Shown here: positions 8,557 through 17,066 of the stretch, in pieces
How the letters are laid out: each line of letters opens with the position of its first letter
How positions within the stretch are numbered: the stretch's first letter is position 1
Assembly (NCBI RefSeq): GCF_000805385.1
Contig: NZ_JTJW01000010.1
Location: 310,001 to 374,000 of the forward strand
Reading direction: 5' to 3'
DNA from: Mycolicibacterium setense
GTDB lineage: Bacteria > Actinomycetota > Actinomycetes > Mycobacteriales > Mycobacteriaceae
DNA length: 64,000 nucleotides
The notes under the pieces: model-generated
The model's database searches: none
What the model saw: only the letters and a program-made list of their open reading frames with translations
What the model was told of the DNA's origin: nothing
Position numbers and translations under genes: made by a program

Positions 8557-9111
8557 CTACTTGTCGAACAGGATCTCGGCCAAACTCTCCACCTTGGCGA
8601 TCGGATCGCCCGCGGTGTCGATCGCATCGTTGAGCCACAGCATCGAAAAACCGTGCACCAGAGACCAAGCGGCAAGCGCGGCACTCGCCGGATCAGCGGC
8701 CGCCTTGGGGTCGGTCAGTGTGCCGACGCCGCGGTTCAGTTCGGCGCCGGCGGCCGAGGCTGCGGCGACCAGTTCAGCGTCGGTGTCGTCGTAGAGCGAC
8801 TTGTCGAACATCACCTCGTAGTGGCCGGGGTGGTCGAGGGCAAAGCGCACGTAGGCCTTCGCGGCGTCGATGAATTGCGGGCGGGCCCCGGTCAGTGCGG
8901 CGGCCAGGAGCCGGAATCCTTCGGTGGCCAGTGCGGTGAACAGCCCGCGCCGGTCGGTGAAATGGTGGGCGGGCGCCGCGTGTGACACGCCTGCGGCCCG
9001 CGCGAGCTCGCGCAGCGAGATGCCGTCGGCGCCGCGCTCGGCCACCAGCGTGGCGGCCTGAGCGAGAATCACGGCCTTCAGGTCGCCATGGTGATAGCCC
9101 ATGCGCGTCAT
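8557..9111 (-). CDS. TetR-family regulator with WHG-type ligand domain
   Basis: 184 residues. The N-terminal helix-turn-helix (GISLRELARAAGVSHAAPAHHF, about 30-52) is typical of the TetR subgroup with a TetR_C_33/WHG C-terminal domain. ATG at 9111, or an in-frame ATG at 9102 (MGYHHGDLK), the usual start in this family. It probably controls itself and the downstream peroxidase gene 20 bp away. No clear operator was found in the 55 bp that separate it from ptrB. Confidence 0.87.
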   Translation of the reverse strand: MTRMGYHHGDLKAVILAQAATLVAERGADGISLRELARAAGVSHAAPAHHFTDRRGLFTALATEGFRLLAAALTGARPQFIDAAKAYVRFALDHPGHYEVMFDKSLYDDTDAELVAAASAAGAELNRGVGTLTDPKAAADPASAALAAWSLVHGFSMLWLNDAIDTAGDPIAKVESLAEILFDK

Positions 9112-9166
9112 CTTATCCCCACATCTTGACAGCGCCTAGATCATGCGGATGTCGATGACCACGCGA

Positions 9167-11311
9167 TCAAGCGTTCGGACCGCCGAAGAGGCTGTCTACC
9201 TGGCCGCTGCCGTAATTGTCGCGGTCGGCGGCGGCTAGCAACCAGGCGTACTGGAACGCGGCTTCCTTCCACCGCTCGTATCGTCCCGACAGGCCGCCGT
9301 GGCCGGCCACCATCTCGGTCTTCAGCAGGACGGGATGCCCGTCCGTCTTCGTATGCCGCAGAGCGGCAACCCATTTGGCCGGTTCGACGTAATACACCCG
9401 AGTGTCGTTGAGCGAGGTCATCGCCAGGATCGCGGGATAGTCCTGCGCCGCCACATTCTCATACGGCGTGTAGGACTTCATGTAGCGGTAAACCTCGGGG
9501 TCCTCCAACGGATTTCCCCATTCGTCCCACTCGGTCACGGTCAGCGGCAACGACGGATCCAGAATGGTCGTCAAAGCATCGACGAACGGGACCTGAGCCA
9601 GGATCCCCGCGAACAACTCCGGCGCCATGTTGGCCACCGCACCCATCAGCAACCCGCCGGCACTGCCCCCGAGCGCCACCAGATTCTGCGGGCGGGTAAC
9701 CCCGCTCTCGACGAGATGCCTTGCTGCCGCGATGAAATCGGTGAAGGTGTTGGTCTTCTCCAGCAGCTTGCCGTGCTCGTACCACGGCCGCCCCAGCTCG
9801 CCGCCGCCGCGCACGTGCGCGATCACGAACACCATGCCCCGGTCCAGTAATGACAACCGCGCGATGGAGAACCGTGGATCCTCACACGATTCGTAGGCAC
9901 CGTAGCCGTAGATCAGCGCAGGCGCCGGAAACTGCAACCCGGCCCGATGGATGATCGACACCGGGATTCGCGCCCCGTCAGGTGCGGTGGCCCAATCGCG
10001 GCGCTCCACATAGTCTTCCGGCCGGTAGCCACCCAGCACCGGCTGCTCGCGCAGCAGGGTGCGCTCGCCCGTCGCCAGGTCCAGGTCGTAGATCCGCGCA
10101 GGAGTGATGAACGACGTGGCGCCGATCCGCAGCTTCGGTGTGGACCAGTTCGGATTCCCGCCCATTCCCGCGGCGGTCAACTCGGAGTCGAAGGTCAGCT
10201 CTTCGCGACTGCCGTAGCCCTCGTCGGTGAGCCGCCACAGCGCCATCTTCGGCAATGCCTCACTGCGGTAGCTGATCACCAGGAAGCCGTCGAATGCGTC
10301 GACGCCGTCCAATCGCACATCCGCACGATGCTCGATCAGCGTCCGGAAGTCGCTGGGGTCGCTGACCGGAGCGTCCACCAGCATGAAGTTCTCGGCACCG
10401 TCGTTGTGCAGGATCAGGAACCGGTCCTCGCCCCCGACCACGGCGTGCTCGACCGAATACTCCACCAGGTCGCGGCGCTCCCATACGGTGGTGAGCTCGG
10501 CGGTCGGATCGTTCGCGTCGACATATCGGACCTCGGTGGTGACCGCGCTGCCCGAGGCGACGAACAAGTATTTGTCGCTGCGGCTACGGCCGATCGCGAC
10601 CCAGAACCGTTCGTCGGGTTCGTGATACACCTTCTCGGCGGCCAGACCAGAAGCCAGGCGGTGCCGCCACACCGTGTCCGGCCGCCAGGCTTCGTCGACG
10701 GTGGTGTAGTAGAACGTGCGGCTGTCGGCCGCCCAGGTGCCACCGGCGCCGATGCCGACGATCGTGTCGTCGTACAGCTCACCGGTGCGTAGATCCTTGA
10801 ACCTCAAGGTGTAGCGTTCGTCGCCCTTGACGTCGACCGAGAAGGCCAGAATGTTGCCGTCCAGGCTGACCGTGGCCGCGCCGAGCGAGAAGTATTCGTG
10901 GCCGTCGGCCTCTACGTTCTCGTCGAGGAGAATCTGCTCGCCGGGAATCTCACCCTCGCCGAGTTCGGGCGGCGTCCAGTCGTCCGGATCGCCGATCGGG
11001 CACCGGCAGTGCACCGCGTACTGCTTGCCCTCGAAGGAGCGCGCGTAGTACCACCATCCGGCCCGGCGCATCGGCACCGACAGGTCGGTTTCCTTGGTAC
11101 GGGCCTTGATCTCGTCGAAGATCTTCTGCCGCAACGGCTCCAGATGAGCGGTCGCATCGTCGGTGTACGCGTTCTCGGCCTCCAGGTGCGCGATCACCTC
11201 CGGATCGTCCTTGTCGCGCAACCACTCATAGGGGTCGATGAACACGTCGCCGTGATGCTCGCGGCGGTGGTTGCCCCGCTTGGCCACGGGCGGCTTCACG
11301 GACCCGGTCAT
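9167..11311 (-). CDS. ptrB: oligopeptidase B (protease II), S9 family
   Basis: 714 residues. N-terminal seven-bladed propeller (about 70-410) and C-terminal alpha/beta-hydrolase with the Ser nucleophile in VALGGSAGGLLMG and the His in VAGHGGLSGRYE; the catalytic Asp is expected around SLNDTRVYY. It cleaves short basic peptides after Lys/Arg in the cytoplasm. The ATG at 11311 overlaps the purC stop by 4 bp; a TTG four codons upstream was rejected. In M. tuberculosis the corresponding gene is annotated as two pieces (Rv0781/Rv0782); here it is one intact frame. Confidence 0.95.
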   Translation of the reverse strand: MTGSVKPPVAKRGNHRREHHGDVFIDPYEWLRDKDDPEVIAHLEAENAYTDDATAHLEPLRQKIFDEIKARTKETDLSVPMRRAGWWYYARSFEGKQYAVHCRCPIGDPDDWTPPELGEGEIPGEQILLDENVEADGHEYFSLGAATVSLDGNILAFSVDVKGDERYTLRFKDLRTGELYDDTIVGIGAGGTWAADSRTFYYTTVDEAWRPDTVWRHRLASGLAAEKVYHEPDERFWVAIGRSRSDKYLFVASGSAVTTEVRYVDANDPTAELTTVWERRDLVEYSVEHAVVGGEDRFLILHNDGAENFMLVDAPVSDPSDFRTLIEHRADVRLDGVDAFDGFLVISYRSEALPKMALWRLTDEGYGSREELTFDSELTAAGMGGNPNWSTPKLRIGATSFITPARIYDLDLATGERTLLREQPVLGGYRPEDYVERRDWATAPDGARIPVSIIHRAGLQFPAPALIYGYGAYESCEDPRFSIARLSLLDRGMVFVIAHVRGGGELGRPWYEHGKLLEKTNTFTDFIAAARHLVESGVTRPQNLVALGGSAGGLLMGAVANMAPELFAGILAQVPFVDALTTILDPSLPLTVTEWDEWGNPLEDPEVYRYMKSYTPYENVAAQDYPAILAMTSLNDTRVYYVEPAKWVAALRHTKTDGHPVLLKTEMVAGHGGLSGRYERWKEAAFQYAWLLAAADRDNYGSGQVDSLFGGPNA

Positions 11312-12195
11312 GCGCCGATCCAATCTTCGAATCGCAGACCCGAAATCCGTTCGTATGCCTCGATGTAACGGTCACGGGTGGCAGTCACGATGGCCTCGGG
11401 AAGCGGTGGCGGCGCAGTGTCACCGTGCCGGTCCCAGCCGGAGTCCGGACCGGTCAGCCAGTTGCGGACGAACTGCTTGTCGAAACTGTCCTGTACCACG
11501 CCCGGTTGGTACGTTTCGGCGCGCCAGTACCGGGACGAATCCGGGGTGAAGACCTCATCGGCCAGCACCACGTTGCCGTCCGGATCGACTCCGAACTCAA
11601 ATTTGGTGTCGGCGATGATGATGCCCTTGGTCAGCGCGTGGTCCGCACCTTGCAGGTAGGTCTGCAGCGTGCGTTCCTTCAATTGATCGGCCAGCTCCGC
11701 ACCCACGAGGTCGATGACGGCGGCGAATGCGATGTTCTCGTCGTGTTCGCCGATGTCGGCCTTGGTGGCGGGGGTGAACAGCGGCTCGTCGAACTTGCTG
11801 GCCTCACCGAGCCCGGCAGGCAGCGGGATACCGCACACCGAACCCGACGCCTGGTAGTCGAGCAGCCCGGAGCCGGTCAGGTAGCCACGGGCCACGCACT
11901 CAACGGGCAGCATCTTGAGTCGGCGTACCACCAGGGCACGCCCCAGCACCTCTGCGGGGATGCGCTCGTCGTCTGGCGGACCGGCCAGGTGATTCGGCGC
12001 GCTGATCAGATCGAAGAAGAACACGCTCATGGCCGTCAGGATCCGGCCCTTGTCCGGGATCTGTGAGTCCAGGACATGGTCATAGGCCGAGATACGGTCG
12101 GTTGCCACGAAGAGCAGATGGTCGTCGTCGATGCGGTACAACTCGCGGACCTTGCCGCTGGCCAGGTGCTGGTAGTCGGACAGAGCGGGGCGCAT
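11308..12195 (-). CDS. purC: phosphoribosylaminoimidazole-succinocarboxamide synthase PurC
   Basis: 295 residues. SAICAR synthase, joining CAIR and aspartate with ATP. Signatures visible: SGKVRELYRIDDDHLLFVATDRISAYD (split), LPVECVARGYLTGSG, and IIADTKFEFG. Length matches the mycobacterial enzyme. The stop overlaps ptrB (ATGA). The gene starts 30 bp from the divergent membrane-protein gene, so the two promoters must overlap or be leaderless. Confidence 0.97.
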   Translation of the reverse strand: MRPALSDYQHLASGKVRELYRIDDDHLLFVATDRISAYDHVLDSQIPDKGRILTAMSVFFFDLISAPNHLAGPPDDERIPAEVLGRALVVRRLKMLPVECVARGYLTGSGLLDYQASGSVCGIPLPAGLGEASKFDEPLFTPATKADIGEHDENIAFAAVIDLVGAELADQLKERTLQTYLQGADHALTKGIIIADTKFEFGVDPDGNVVLADEVFTPDSSRYWRAETYQPGVVQDSFDKQFVRNWLTGPDSGWDRHGDTAPPPLPEAIVTATRDRYIEAYERISGLRFEDWIGA

Positions 12196-12225
12196 TGGGC
12201 CACCCTATGTGTTGGGATCGGTTTC

Positions 12226-12849
12226 ATGAGATCGCGGTACCTGCCCTATGCCAGCAGACCGGGCCGCTTGTTGGCGCAGTTGTTCAGCGACGTGGCCGTC
12301 ATCACCTGGACCGCGGTCTGGGTATTGGTCGGGGTGGCCGTGCATTCGGCCGTGTCGACCATTGCCGAGGTCGGCAGGCAGGTCCAGAGCGGCGCCGACG
12401 GGGTCGCCGACAACCTCGCTTCCGCTGGTGACAGCACCGATCACGTTCCGCTGATCGGCGACACGCTGAGCACGCCGTTGCGCGCCGCGAGCGAGGCGGC
12501 CCTGGACATCGCGGGTGCGGGCGCCAACCTGGACAGCACGGCCAGCTGGCTGGCCTGGGTGCTGGCCCTGGCCGTGGCCGCGGCACCGATCTTGTTCGTG
12601 GCGATGCCGTGGCTCTATCTGCGCGTTAGGTTTTTCCGGCGCAAGTGGACGGCCATCACCCTGGCCTCGACGGCGGCCGGGGAACAACTGCTGGCGCTGA
12701 GGGCGCTGGCCAACCGGCCGCTGGCCAAGCTGACCGCGGTGTCCGACGACCCGGTCGGTGCGTGGCGCAGTCAGGATCAGCAGGCCATTCGCGGCCTGGC
12801 CGCCCTCGAACTGCGCTCCGCCGGCATGCGCCTCCGCCGCATCGAGTGA
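12226..12849 (+). CDS. membrane protein of unknown function (Rv0779c-like)
   Basis: 207 residues. Two clear hydrophobic segments (VAVITWTAVWVLVGVAVHSA near 23-42 and WLAWVLALAVAAAPILFVAM near 107-126) flank a polar loop of about 60 residues; the C-terminal 70 residues are soluble and charged. This topology and the location beside purC match Rv0779c. No catalytic motif seen. It is followed by a strong inverted repeat that could end transcription. Confidence 0.82.
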   Translation: MRSRYLPYASRPGRLLAQLFSDVAVITWTAVWVLVGVAVHSAVSTIAEVGRQVQSGADGVADNLASAGDSTDHVPLIGDTLSTPLRAASEAALDIAGAGANLDSTASWLAWVLALAVAAAPILFVAMPWLYLRVRFFRRKWTAITLASTAAGEQLLALRALANRPLAKLTAVSDDPVGAWRSQDQQAIRGLAALELRSAGMRLRRIE

Positions 12850-12855
12850 CAACCC

Positions 12856-12908
12856 GTGATTTGTGTGCGTTTAGCGGCGCCCACCGCCGGTGAACGCACA
12901 CAAATCAC
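12856..12908. repeat. perfect 16-bp inverted repeat, 21-nt loop
   Basis: Left arm GTGATTTGTGTGCGTT at 12856-12871 and its exact complement at 12893-12908. The repeat sits between the membrane-protein gene and the DUF559 gene. It lacks a T-run, so it is not a classical rho-independent terminator; it could act as a hairpin terminator, a protein-binding site or a dispersed repeat. Confidence 0.85.
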
Positions 12909-12923
12909 AGGGGTGGGAACCGT

Positions 12924-13811
12924 TTGGCGGCGCAACCACGTCCAAACTTCGTGCTCGACGACTATCTGCGTGACCACGACGGCGTGATAACCCTGGCTCA
13001 GGCCAAGCAGGCCGGCCTGAGCCAAGACGCGGTCAATCGCAGAGTCCGCTCCGGGAAATGGCTGCGCTGCTCGCCTGGGGTGTACTTCGCCGATGATCGT
13101 CAGTTCACCGATTCAGCCCGGATCAGGGCCGCGGTGTGGTCACTCGGTCCCCACGCGACGGCCACTGGGCTGGCAGCAGCTTGGTGGCACAGCGTGACGA
13201 AGTACCCGCCCGAGTTGGTCGAGGTCACGGTCCCCAGGGACAGCCACCATCCTCGCCGGTACGGCACCAAACTGCGCCGGCGTGATCTCGACCCCACAGA
13301 CATCGTCGAACGCAGGGGTCTGCGGGTGACGGCGCTGCCGCTGACGGTCGTGGAGGCCGCGGCCCGGCGGGGCGGCGGCGCAAAGCTGATGGACAGCGCG
13401 TTGCAACGCCACACTGAACTGGGCGACCTGTGGCGCGCGCACCTGCGCAACAAGGGCAGGCACGGCTCGCCTGCCGCCCGCAGGTTGCTGATCGCCGCGG
13501 CGGACGGAGCACGCTCCGAAGCGGAACGAATGCTGATCAAGCTGCTCAGGGAAGCCCGGATCACCGGATGGAAGGCCAACTACCGCCTGGGCCGATACGT
13601 GATCGACGTTGCCTTCCGCGCCTACAAGCTCGCGATCGAGACCGACGGCTGGGCGTTCCACAGCGATCAGGAGGATTTCCAGAAAGATCGGGTCAAGCAG
13701 AACGAGATCGCGCTGATGGGCTGGCAGGTGCTGCGGTTCACCTGGCTGGACTTGACCGAATACCCGCAGCGGGTTGTCAGCGAGATTCGCTGCGCTATCC
13801 AGTACCGCTGA
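12924..13811 (+). CDS. AbiEi-like/DUF559 protein (Vsr-type nuclease fold)
   Basis: 295 residues from a TTG; GGGGTGGGA lies just upstream and no better start is available. The N-terminal part (VLDDYLRDHDGVITLAQAKQ, split, then RRVRSGKWLRCSPGVY) is the winged-helix antitoxin-like domain found in AbiEi proteins. The C-terminal part has DUF559 features (SEAERMLIKLLR, then IDVAFRAYKLAIETDGWAFH, RVKQNEIALMGWQVLRFTW), related to very-short-patch-repair and restriction-type nucleases; Glu and Asp of a PD-(D/E)xK-like site are present. No AbiEii toxin gene is adjacent, so it is not a standard toxin-antitoxin pair. Such genes are common and variable in mycobacteria. Its 3' end overlaps the convergent DUF1707 gene by 17 bp. 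Confidence 0.82.
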   Translation: MAAQPRPNFVLDDYLRDHDGVITLAQAKQAGLSQDAVNRRVRSGKWLRCSPGVYFADDRQFTDSARIRAAVWSLGPHATATGLAAAWWHSVTKYPPELVEVTVPRDSHHPRRYGTKLRRRDLDPTDIVERRGLRVTALPLTVVEAAARRGGGAKLMDSALQRHTELGDLWRAHLRNKGRHGSPAARRLLIAAADGARSEAERMLIKLLREARITGWKANYRLGRYVIDVAFRAYKLAIETDGWAFHSDQEDFQKDRVKQNEIALMGWQVLRFTWLDLTEYPQRVVSEIRCAIQYR

Positions 13812-14382
13812 GCCGCCGCAGCCAGCTTCCGAACGGGTGGCGCACGGTGACCGAGCCCATCCGCACCCGGCCGCGCACGATGAGATGGAGGTGGTCCGAC
13901 GGCGGGCTGGTGCGCACCTTGACCGTGGCACTGCCTGCGACGGCGTTGACGCCGTTGAGGTCGGCGGTGGCCGCGGTGGGCACGATGATCTCGGTCGAAC
14001 TGCAGTAATCGTCGACGAGGATCTCGACGACCCGGCTGGGCAGGACCGCCGAGGTGAAGTCGAGGGTCGTGCTGCACAGCCGGGTGTTCAGGCGCAGCGT
14101 CGGCGCCACGGTCCACTGGCCGCGACGCACGATCGACGACATCCACCCCCGCAGTTCCTCGGGCGCGACCGCCGGCCGCTGCGTTGCCGGTGCTGCCAGT
14201 GGCAGATCGGCGACCACGGCGTTCAGCTCGCCGCGCGTGCGCGCCGCCAAGGCGGCGTCGTAACGTTCGGTGAACTCGTCGAGCGTGATCATGCCCTCGG
14301 CTACCGCGCGTTCGAGCAGATGTCCCACCCTGGCGCGCTCGGCATCTGAGACTCTGAGATGGTCATCCTGGCCTGAGTCCAT
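13795..14382 (-). CDS. DUF1707 domain protein
   Basis: 195 residues. The N-terminal 50 residues (HLRVSDAERARVGHLLERA, then EGMITLDEFTERYDAALAA) are a DUF1707 domain, a short SHOCT-like helical module common in actinobacteria. The C-terminal part is strand-rich (VEILVDDYCSSTEIIVPTAA, split) and resembles the cell-wall-active antibiotic response (LiaF-like) domain. No membrane helix is evident. The ATG at 14382 was selected; upstream frame extension lies in cyp126. It follows cyp126 by 10 bp on the same strand, so purB-cyp126-DUF1707 may be one transcript. Confidence 0.82.
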   Translation of the reverse strand: MDSGQDDHLRVSDAERARVGHLLERAVAEGMITLDEFTERYDAALAARTRGELNAVVADLPLAAPATQRPAVAPEELRGWMSSIVRRGQWTVAPTLRLNTRLCSTTLDFTSAVLPSRVVEILVDDYCSSTEIIVPTAATADLNGVNAVAGSATVKVRTSPPSDHLHLIVRGRVRMGSVTVRHPFGSWLRRLSGTG

Positions 14383-14392
14383 GTCCGCCAGG

Positions 14393-15601
14393 TTAGGCGA
14401 ATTCCACGACCAGGTGCCGGATCCCGGTGTGGCGGTTGCTGCGGGTCCACTCGACGGCCTTGGCCAACTGGGCAGACGAGAACCGTGACAGCAATTCCTC
14501 GAACAACACGCGAAGCTCGAGCCGGGCCAGGTTGGCACCAAGGCAGTAGTGGATTCCGTAGCCGAAACCCAAGTGGGGGTTCGGTTTACGGGTGATGTCG
14601 AAAGCGTCCGGCCGGTCGAACACCAACCCGTCGCGGTTCGCAGACCCTTCCCATACCTGGACCTTCTGCCCGGCCTCGATGTCGCAGCCACCCAACGAGA
14701 CGGCTCGGGTCGCGGTGCGGCGTTTGGACGGTGACGGCGAGGTCCAGCGCACCATCTCCTCGACGGCCGTGGGCAGTTGGCCGAGATCCTCACGCAACAA
14801 CGCCATTTGGTCGGGATGCTCGATCAGTGCCAGCAGCCCGCCTGCCACCGAATTGCGGGTGGTCTCGGCGCCTGCGCTGAACAGCAGGCTGAAGAACAGG
14901 TAGAGCTCGAGATCGCTCAACTCGGCATCCGACGCGTTGGCCACCACCGACAGCATGTCGTCGGTCGGCTCGGCACGTTTGGCGGCGATGAGTTCCTGGC
15001 CGTAGGTGTACATCCGCGAGCCGGCCTCTTCGGGCGACAACTGTGCCATCGCCGCCGAACGGGAGCCGCCGAAATCGAACTGCGGCTCGATCGCCTGGAA
15101 CAGCCAATGCCGTTCGGATTCAGGCACTCCCAGCAGAATGCAGATCATCTGCATCGGCAGCTCGGCCGCCACGTCGACCAGGAAGTCGAACGGCACACCC
15201 GGCTCGATCCCGTCGAGCAACCGGCGCGTGCGGACCCGCAGGTCGTCTTCGACCCGCCGGATCATCCGCGGGGTCAGCCCGGAGCTGACCAGCCGCCGGA
15301 TCTCGGAATGCCGCGGATCGTCCATCATGTTGAGCACCTGCCCGGCGATCGAAAGATCCTGCAGCAGCGTGCCCCCGAACGGCCGGGTGCCGCCGGTCAC
15401 CGACGAGTAGGTTTCCGCATCACGCAGCACCGCAAGGGTTTCGGCGTGGGTGGCCACCGACCAGAAGCCCTCACCGTCGGGAGTGTGTTCCGTCGGCGAG
15501 TGCCAGTACACCGGTGCTTCGATCCGGTGCACCGCGAACAACTCGTGCGGGAATCCGGCAGCGAAATTGTCCAGATCGGTGAGGTCGGCCGTCAAACTCA
15601 C
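14393..15601 (-). CDS. cyp126: cytochrome P450 CYP126
   Basis: 402 residues. Heme-thiolate Cys353 in FGYGIHYCLGANLARLEL, I-helix acid-alcohol-type pair in SAGAETTRNSVAGG, and ExxR in AVEEMVRW. Position directly after purB and overall sequence match CYP126 (Rv0778), an orphan P450 whose natural substrate is not established. The GTG start overlaps the purB stop by 4 bp, an unusual coupling of a P450 to purine synthesis. No ferredoxin is adjacent. Confidence 0.92.
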   Translation of the reverse strand: MSLTADLTDLDNFAAGFPHELFAVHRIEAPVYWHSPTEHTPDGEGFWSVATHAETLAVLRDAETYSSVTGGTRPFGGTLLQDLSIAGQVLNMMDDPRHSEIRRLVSSGLTPRMIRRVEDDLRVRTRRLLDGIEPGVPFDFLVDVAAELPMQMICILLGVPESERHWLFQAIEPQFDFGGSRSAAMAQLSPEEAGSRMYTYGQELIAAKRAEPTDDMLSVVANASDAELSDLELYLFFSLLFSAGAETTRNSVAGGLLALIEHPDQMALLREDLGQLPTAVEEMVRWTSPSPSKRRTATRAVSLGGCDIEAGQKVQVWEGSANRDGLVFDRPDAFDITRKPNPHLGFGYGIHYCLGANLARLELRVLFEELLSRFSSAQLAKAVEWTRSNRHTGIRHLVVEFA

Positions 15602-17016
15602 AAGATGGCGCCGGAGGTGTACTTTGCGGCTTCGGGGTAGCGGCTGACCAGCTCGTCGACGGCGGAGACGACTCCGTCGACCTGGGCTCCGGCGGCTCCC
15701 GTGAAGGCCTGCTTGTCGGCCAGTGCGGCTGCCAGAGCTGCCCGGTCCAGCGGCAGCCGCGGGTCGGCGGCCAACCGGTCCAGCAGATCCGGCTCCAGTC
15801 CGCGCTCACGCATGTCCAGCGCGACGGCGACGGCGTGTTCCTTGATCACCTCGTGGGCGGTTTCGCGGCCCACCCCGGCGCGCACCGCGGCGATCAGGAT
15901 CCGGGTGGTGGCCAGGAACGGCAGGTAGCGGTCCAGCTCGCGCTGGATCACCGCCGGGTAGGCGCCGAACTCGTCGAGCACGGTCAGGATGGTCTCGGTC
16001 TGCCCGTCGATGGCGAAGAACCCGTCCGGCAGCGCAACGCGGCGCACCACCGAGCAGAAAACGTCGCCCTCGTTCCACTGCGCGCCGGCCAGTTCGGCGG
16101 CCATCGAGGCATAGCCGCGCAGTACCACCTGCAGGCCGTTGACCCGCTCGCACGACCGGGTGTTCATCTTGTGCGGCATGGCCGAGGAGCCCACCTGACC
16201 TGGCGCGAAGCCCTCGGTGACCAACTCATGGCCGGCCATCAGCCGGATGGTGTGCGCCAGCGAGGACGGGCCGGCGCCGACCTGCACCAGCGCCGAGAGC
16301 ACGTCGTGGTCCAGTGAGCGCGGATACACCTGCCCAACGCTGGTGAAAACGTCTGTGAATCCCAGGAATTGGGCGACACGCCGTTCCAGTTCGGCCAGCT
16401 TGTCGGTGTCCCCGTCGAACAGATCCAGCATGTCCTGGGCGGTGCCCATCGGCCCCTTGATACCGCGCAGCGGGTAGCGGTCGATCAGCTCACGCAGCCG
16501 GGTCAGGGCCACCAAACACTCTTCGGCAGCCGAGGCGAACCGCTTGCCCAGAGTGGTGGCCTGGGCGGCCACATTGTGCGACCGGCCCGCCATCACCACG
16601 TCGCGGTAGACCACGGAGCGTTCGGCCAGCCGGGCCACCACCGCCACGCCGTGGGCGAACACCAGCTCGAGGGATTGGCGGATCTGCAACTGCTCGACGT
16701 TCTCGGTGAGGTCGCGGCTCGTCATGCCCTTGTGGATGTGCTCATGGCCGGCCAGCGCGTTGAACTCTTCGATGCGGGCCTTGACGTCGTGGCGGGTGAC
16801 GCGCTCACGCGCCGCGATGGAGGCGAGGTCAACGTTCTCCAGCACCCGCTCGTAGTCGTCGATCACGCCGTCGGGCACCGGGACACCCAGCTCGGACTGC
16901 GCGCGGAGCACGGCCAGCCAGAGTCGGCGCTCGGCGACGATCTTGGCCTCGGGCGACCAGATCGCGACCATTTCGTCGCTGGCGTAGCGGTTGGCCAGAA
17001 CATTCGGGATCGTCAC
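15598..17016 (-). CDS. purB: adenylosuccinate lyase PurB
   Basis: 472 residues from the GTG at 17016, the same length as the M. tuberculosis protein; an in-frame GTG at 17022 is possible. Fumarase/aspartase-superfamily lyase acting on SAICAR and adenylosuccinate. Signature GSSAMPHKMN is present, as are MTSRDLTENVEQ and MAGRSHNVAAQATT. The stop overlaps the cyp126 start. It is divergent from relZ with about 50 bp between the starts. Confidence 0.96.
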   Translation of the reverse strand: MTIPNVLANRYASDEMVAIWSPEAKIVAERRLWLAVLRAQSELGVPVPDGVIDDYERVLENVDLASIAARERVTRHDVKARIEEFNALAGHEHIHKGMTSRDLTENVEQLQIRQSLELVFAHGVAVVARLAERSVVYRDVVMAGRSHNVAAQATTLGKRFASAAEECLVALTRLRELIDRYPLRGIKGPMGTAQDMLDLFDGDTDKLAELERRVAQFLGFTDVFTSVGQVYPRSLDHDVLSALVQVGAGPSSLAHTIRLMAGHELVTEGFAPGQVGSSAMPHKMNTRSCERVNGLQVVLRGYASMAAELAGAQWNEGDVFCSVVRRVALPDGFFAIDGQTETILTVLDEFGAYPAVIQRELDRYLPFLATTRILIAAVRAGVGRETAHEVIKEHAVAVALDMRERGLEPDLLDRLAADPRLPLDRAALAAALADKQAFTGAAGAQVDGVVSAVDELVSRYPEAAKYTSGAIL

Positions 17017-17066
17017 GAACACACAGCTTACGACCCGGGCCGGGGTACCAATGAGACAGTGGACGG

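Noticed and set aside
14777..15640. 287-codon plus-strand frame inside cyp126
   Set aside because: Antisense shadow of a clear P450; composition rich in Arg, His and Gln, typical of high-GC antisense frames.
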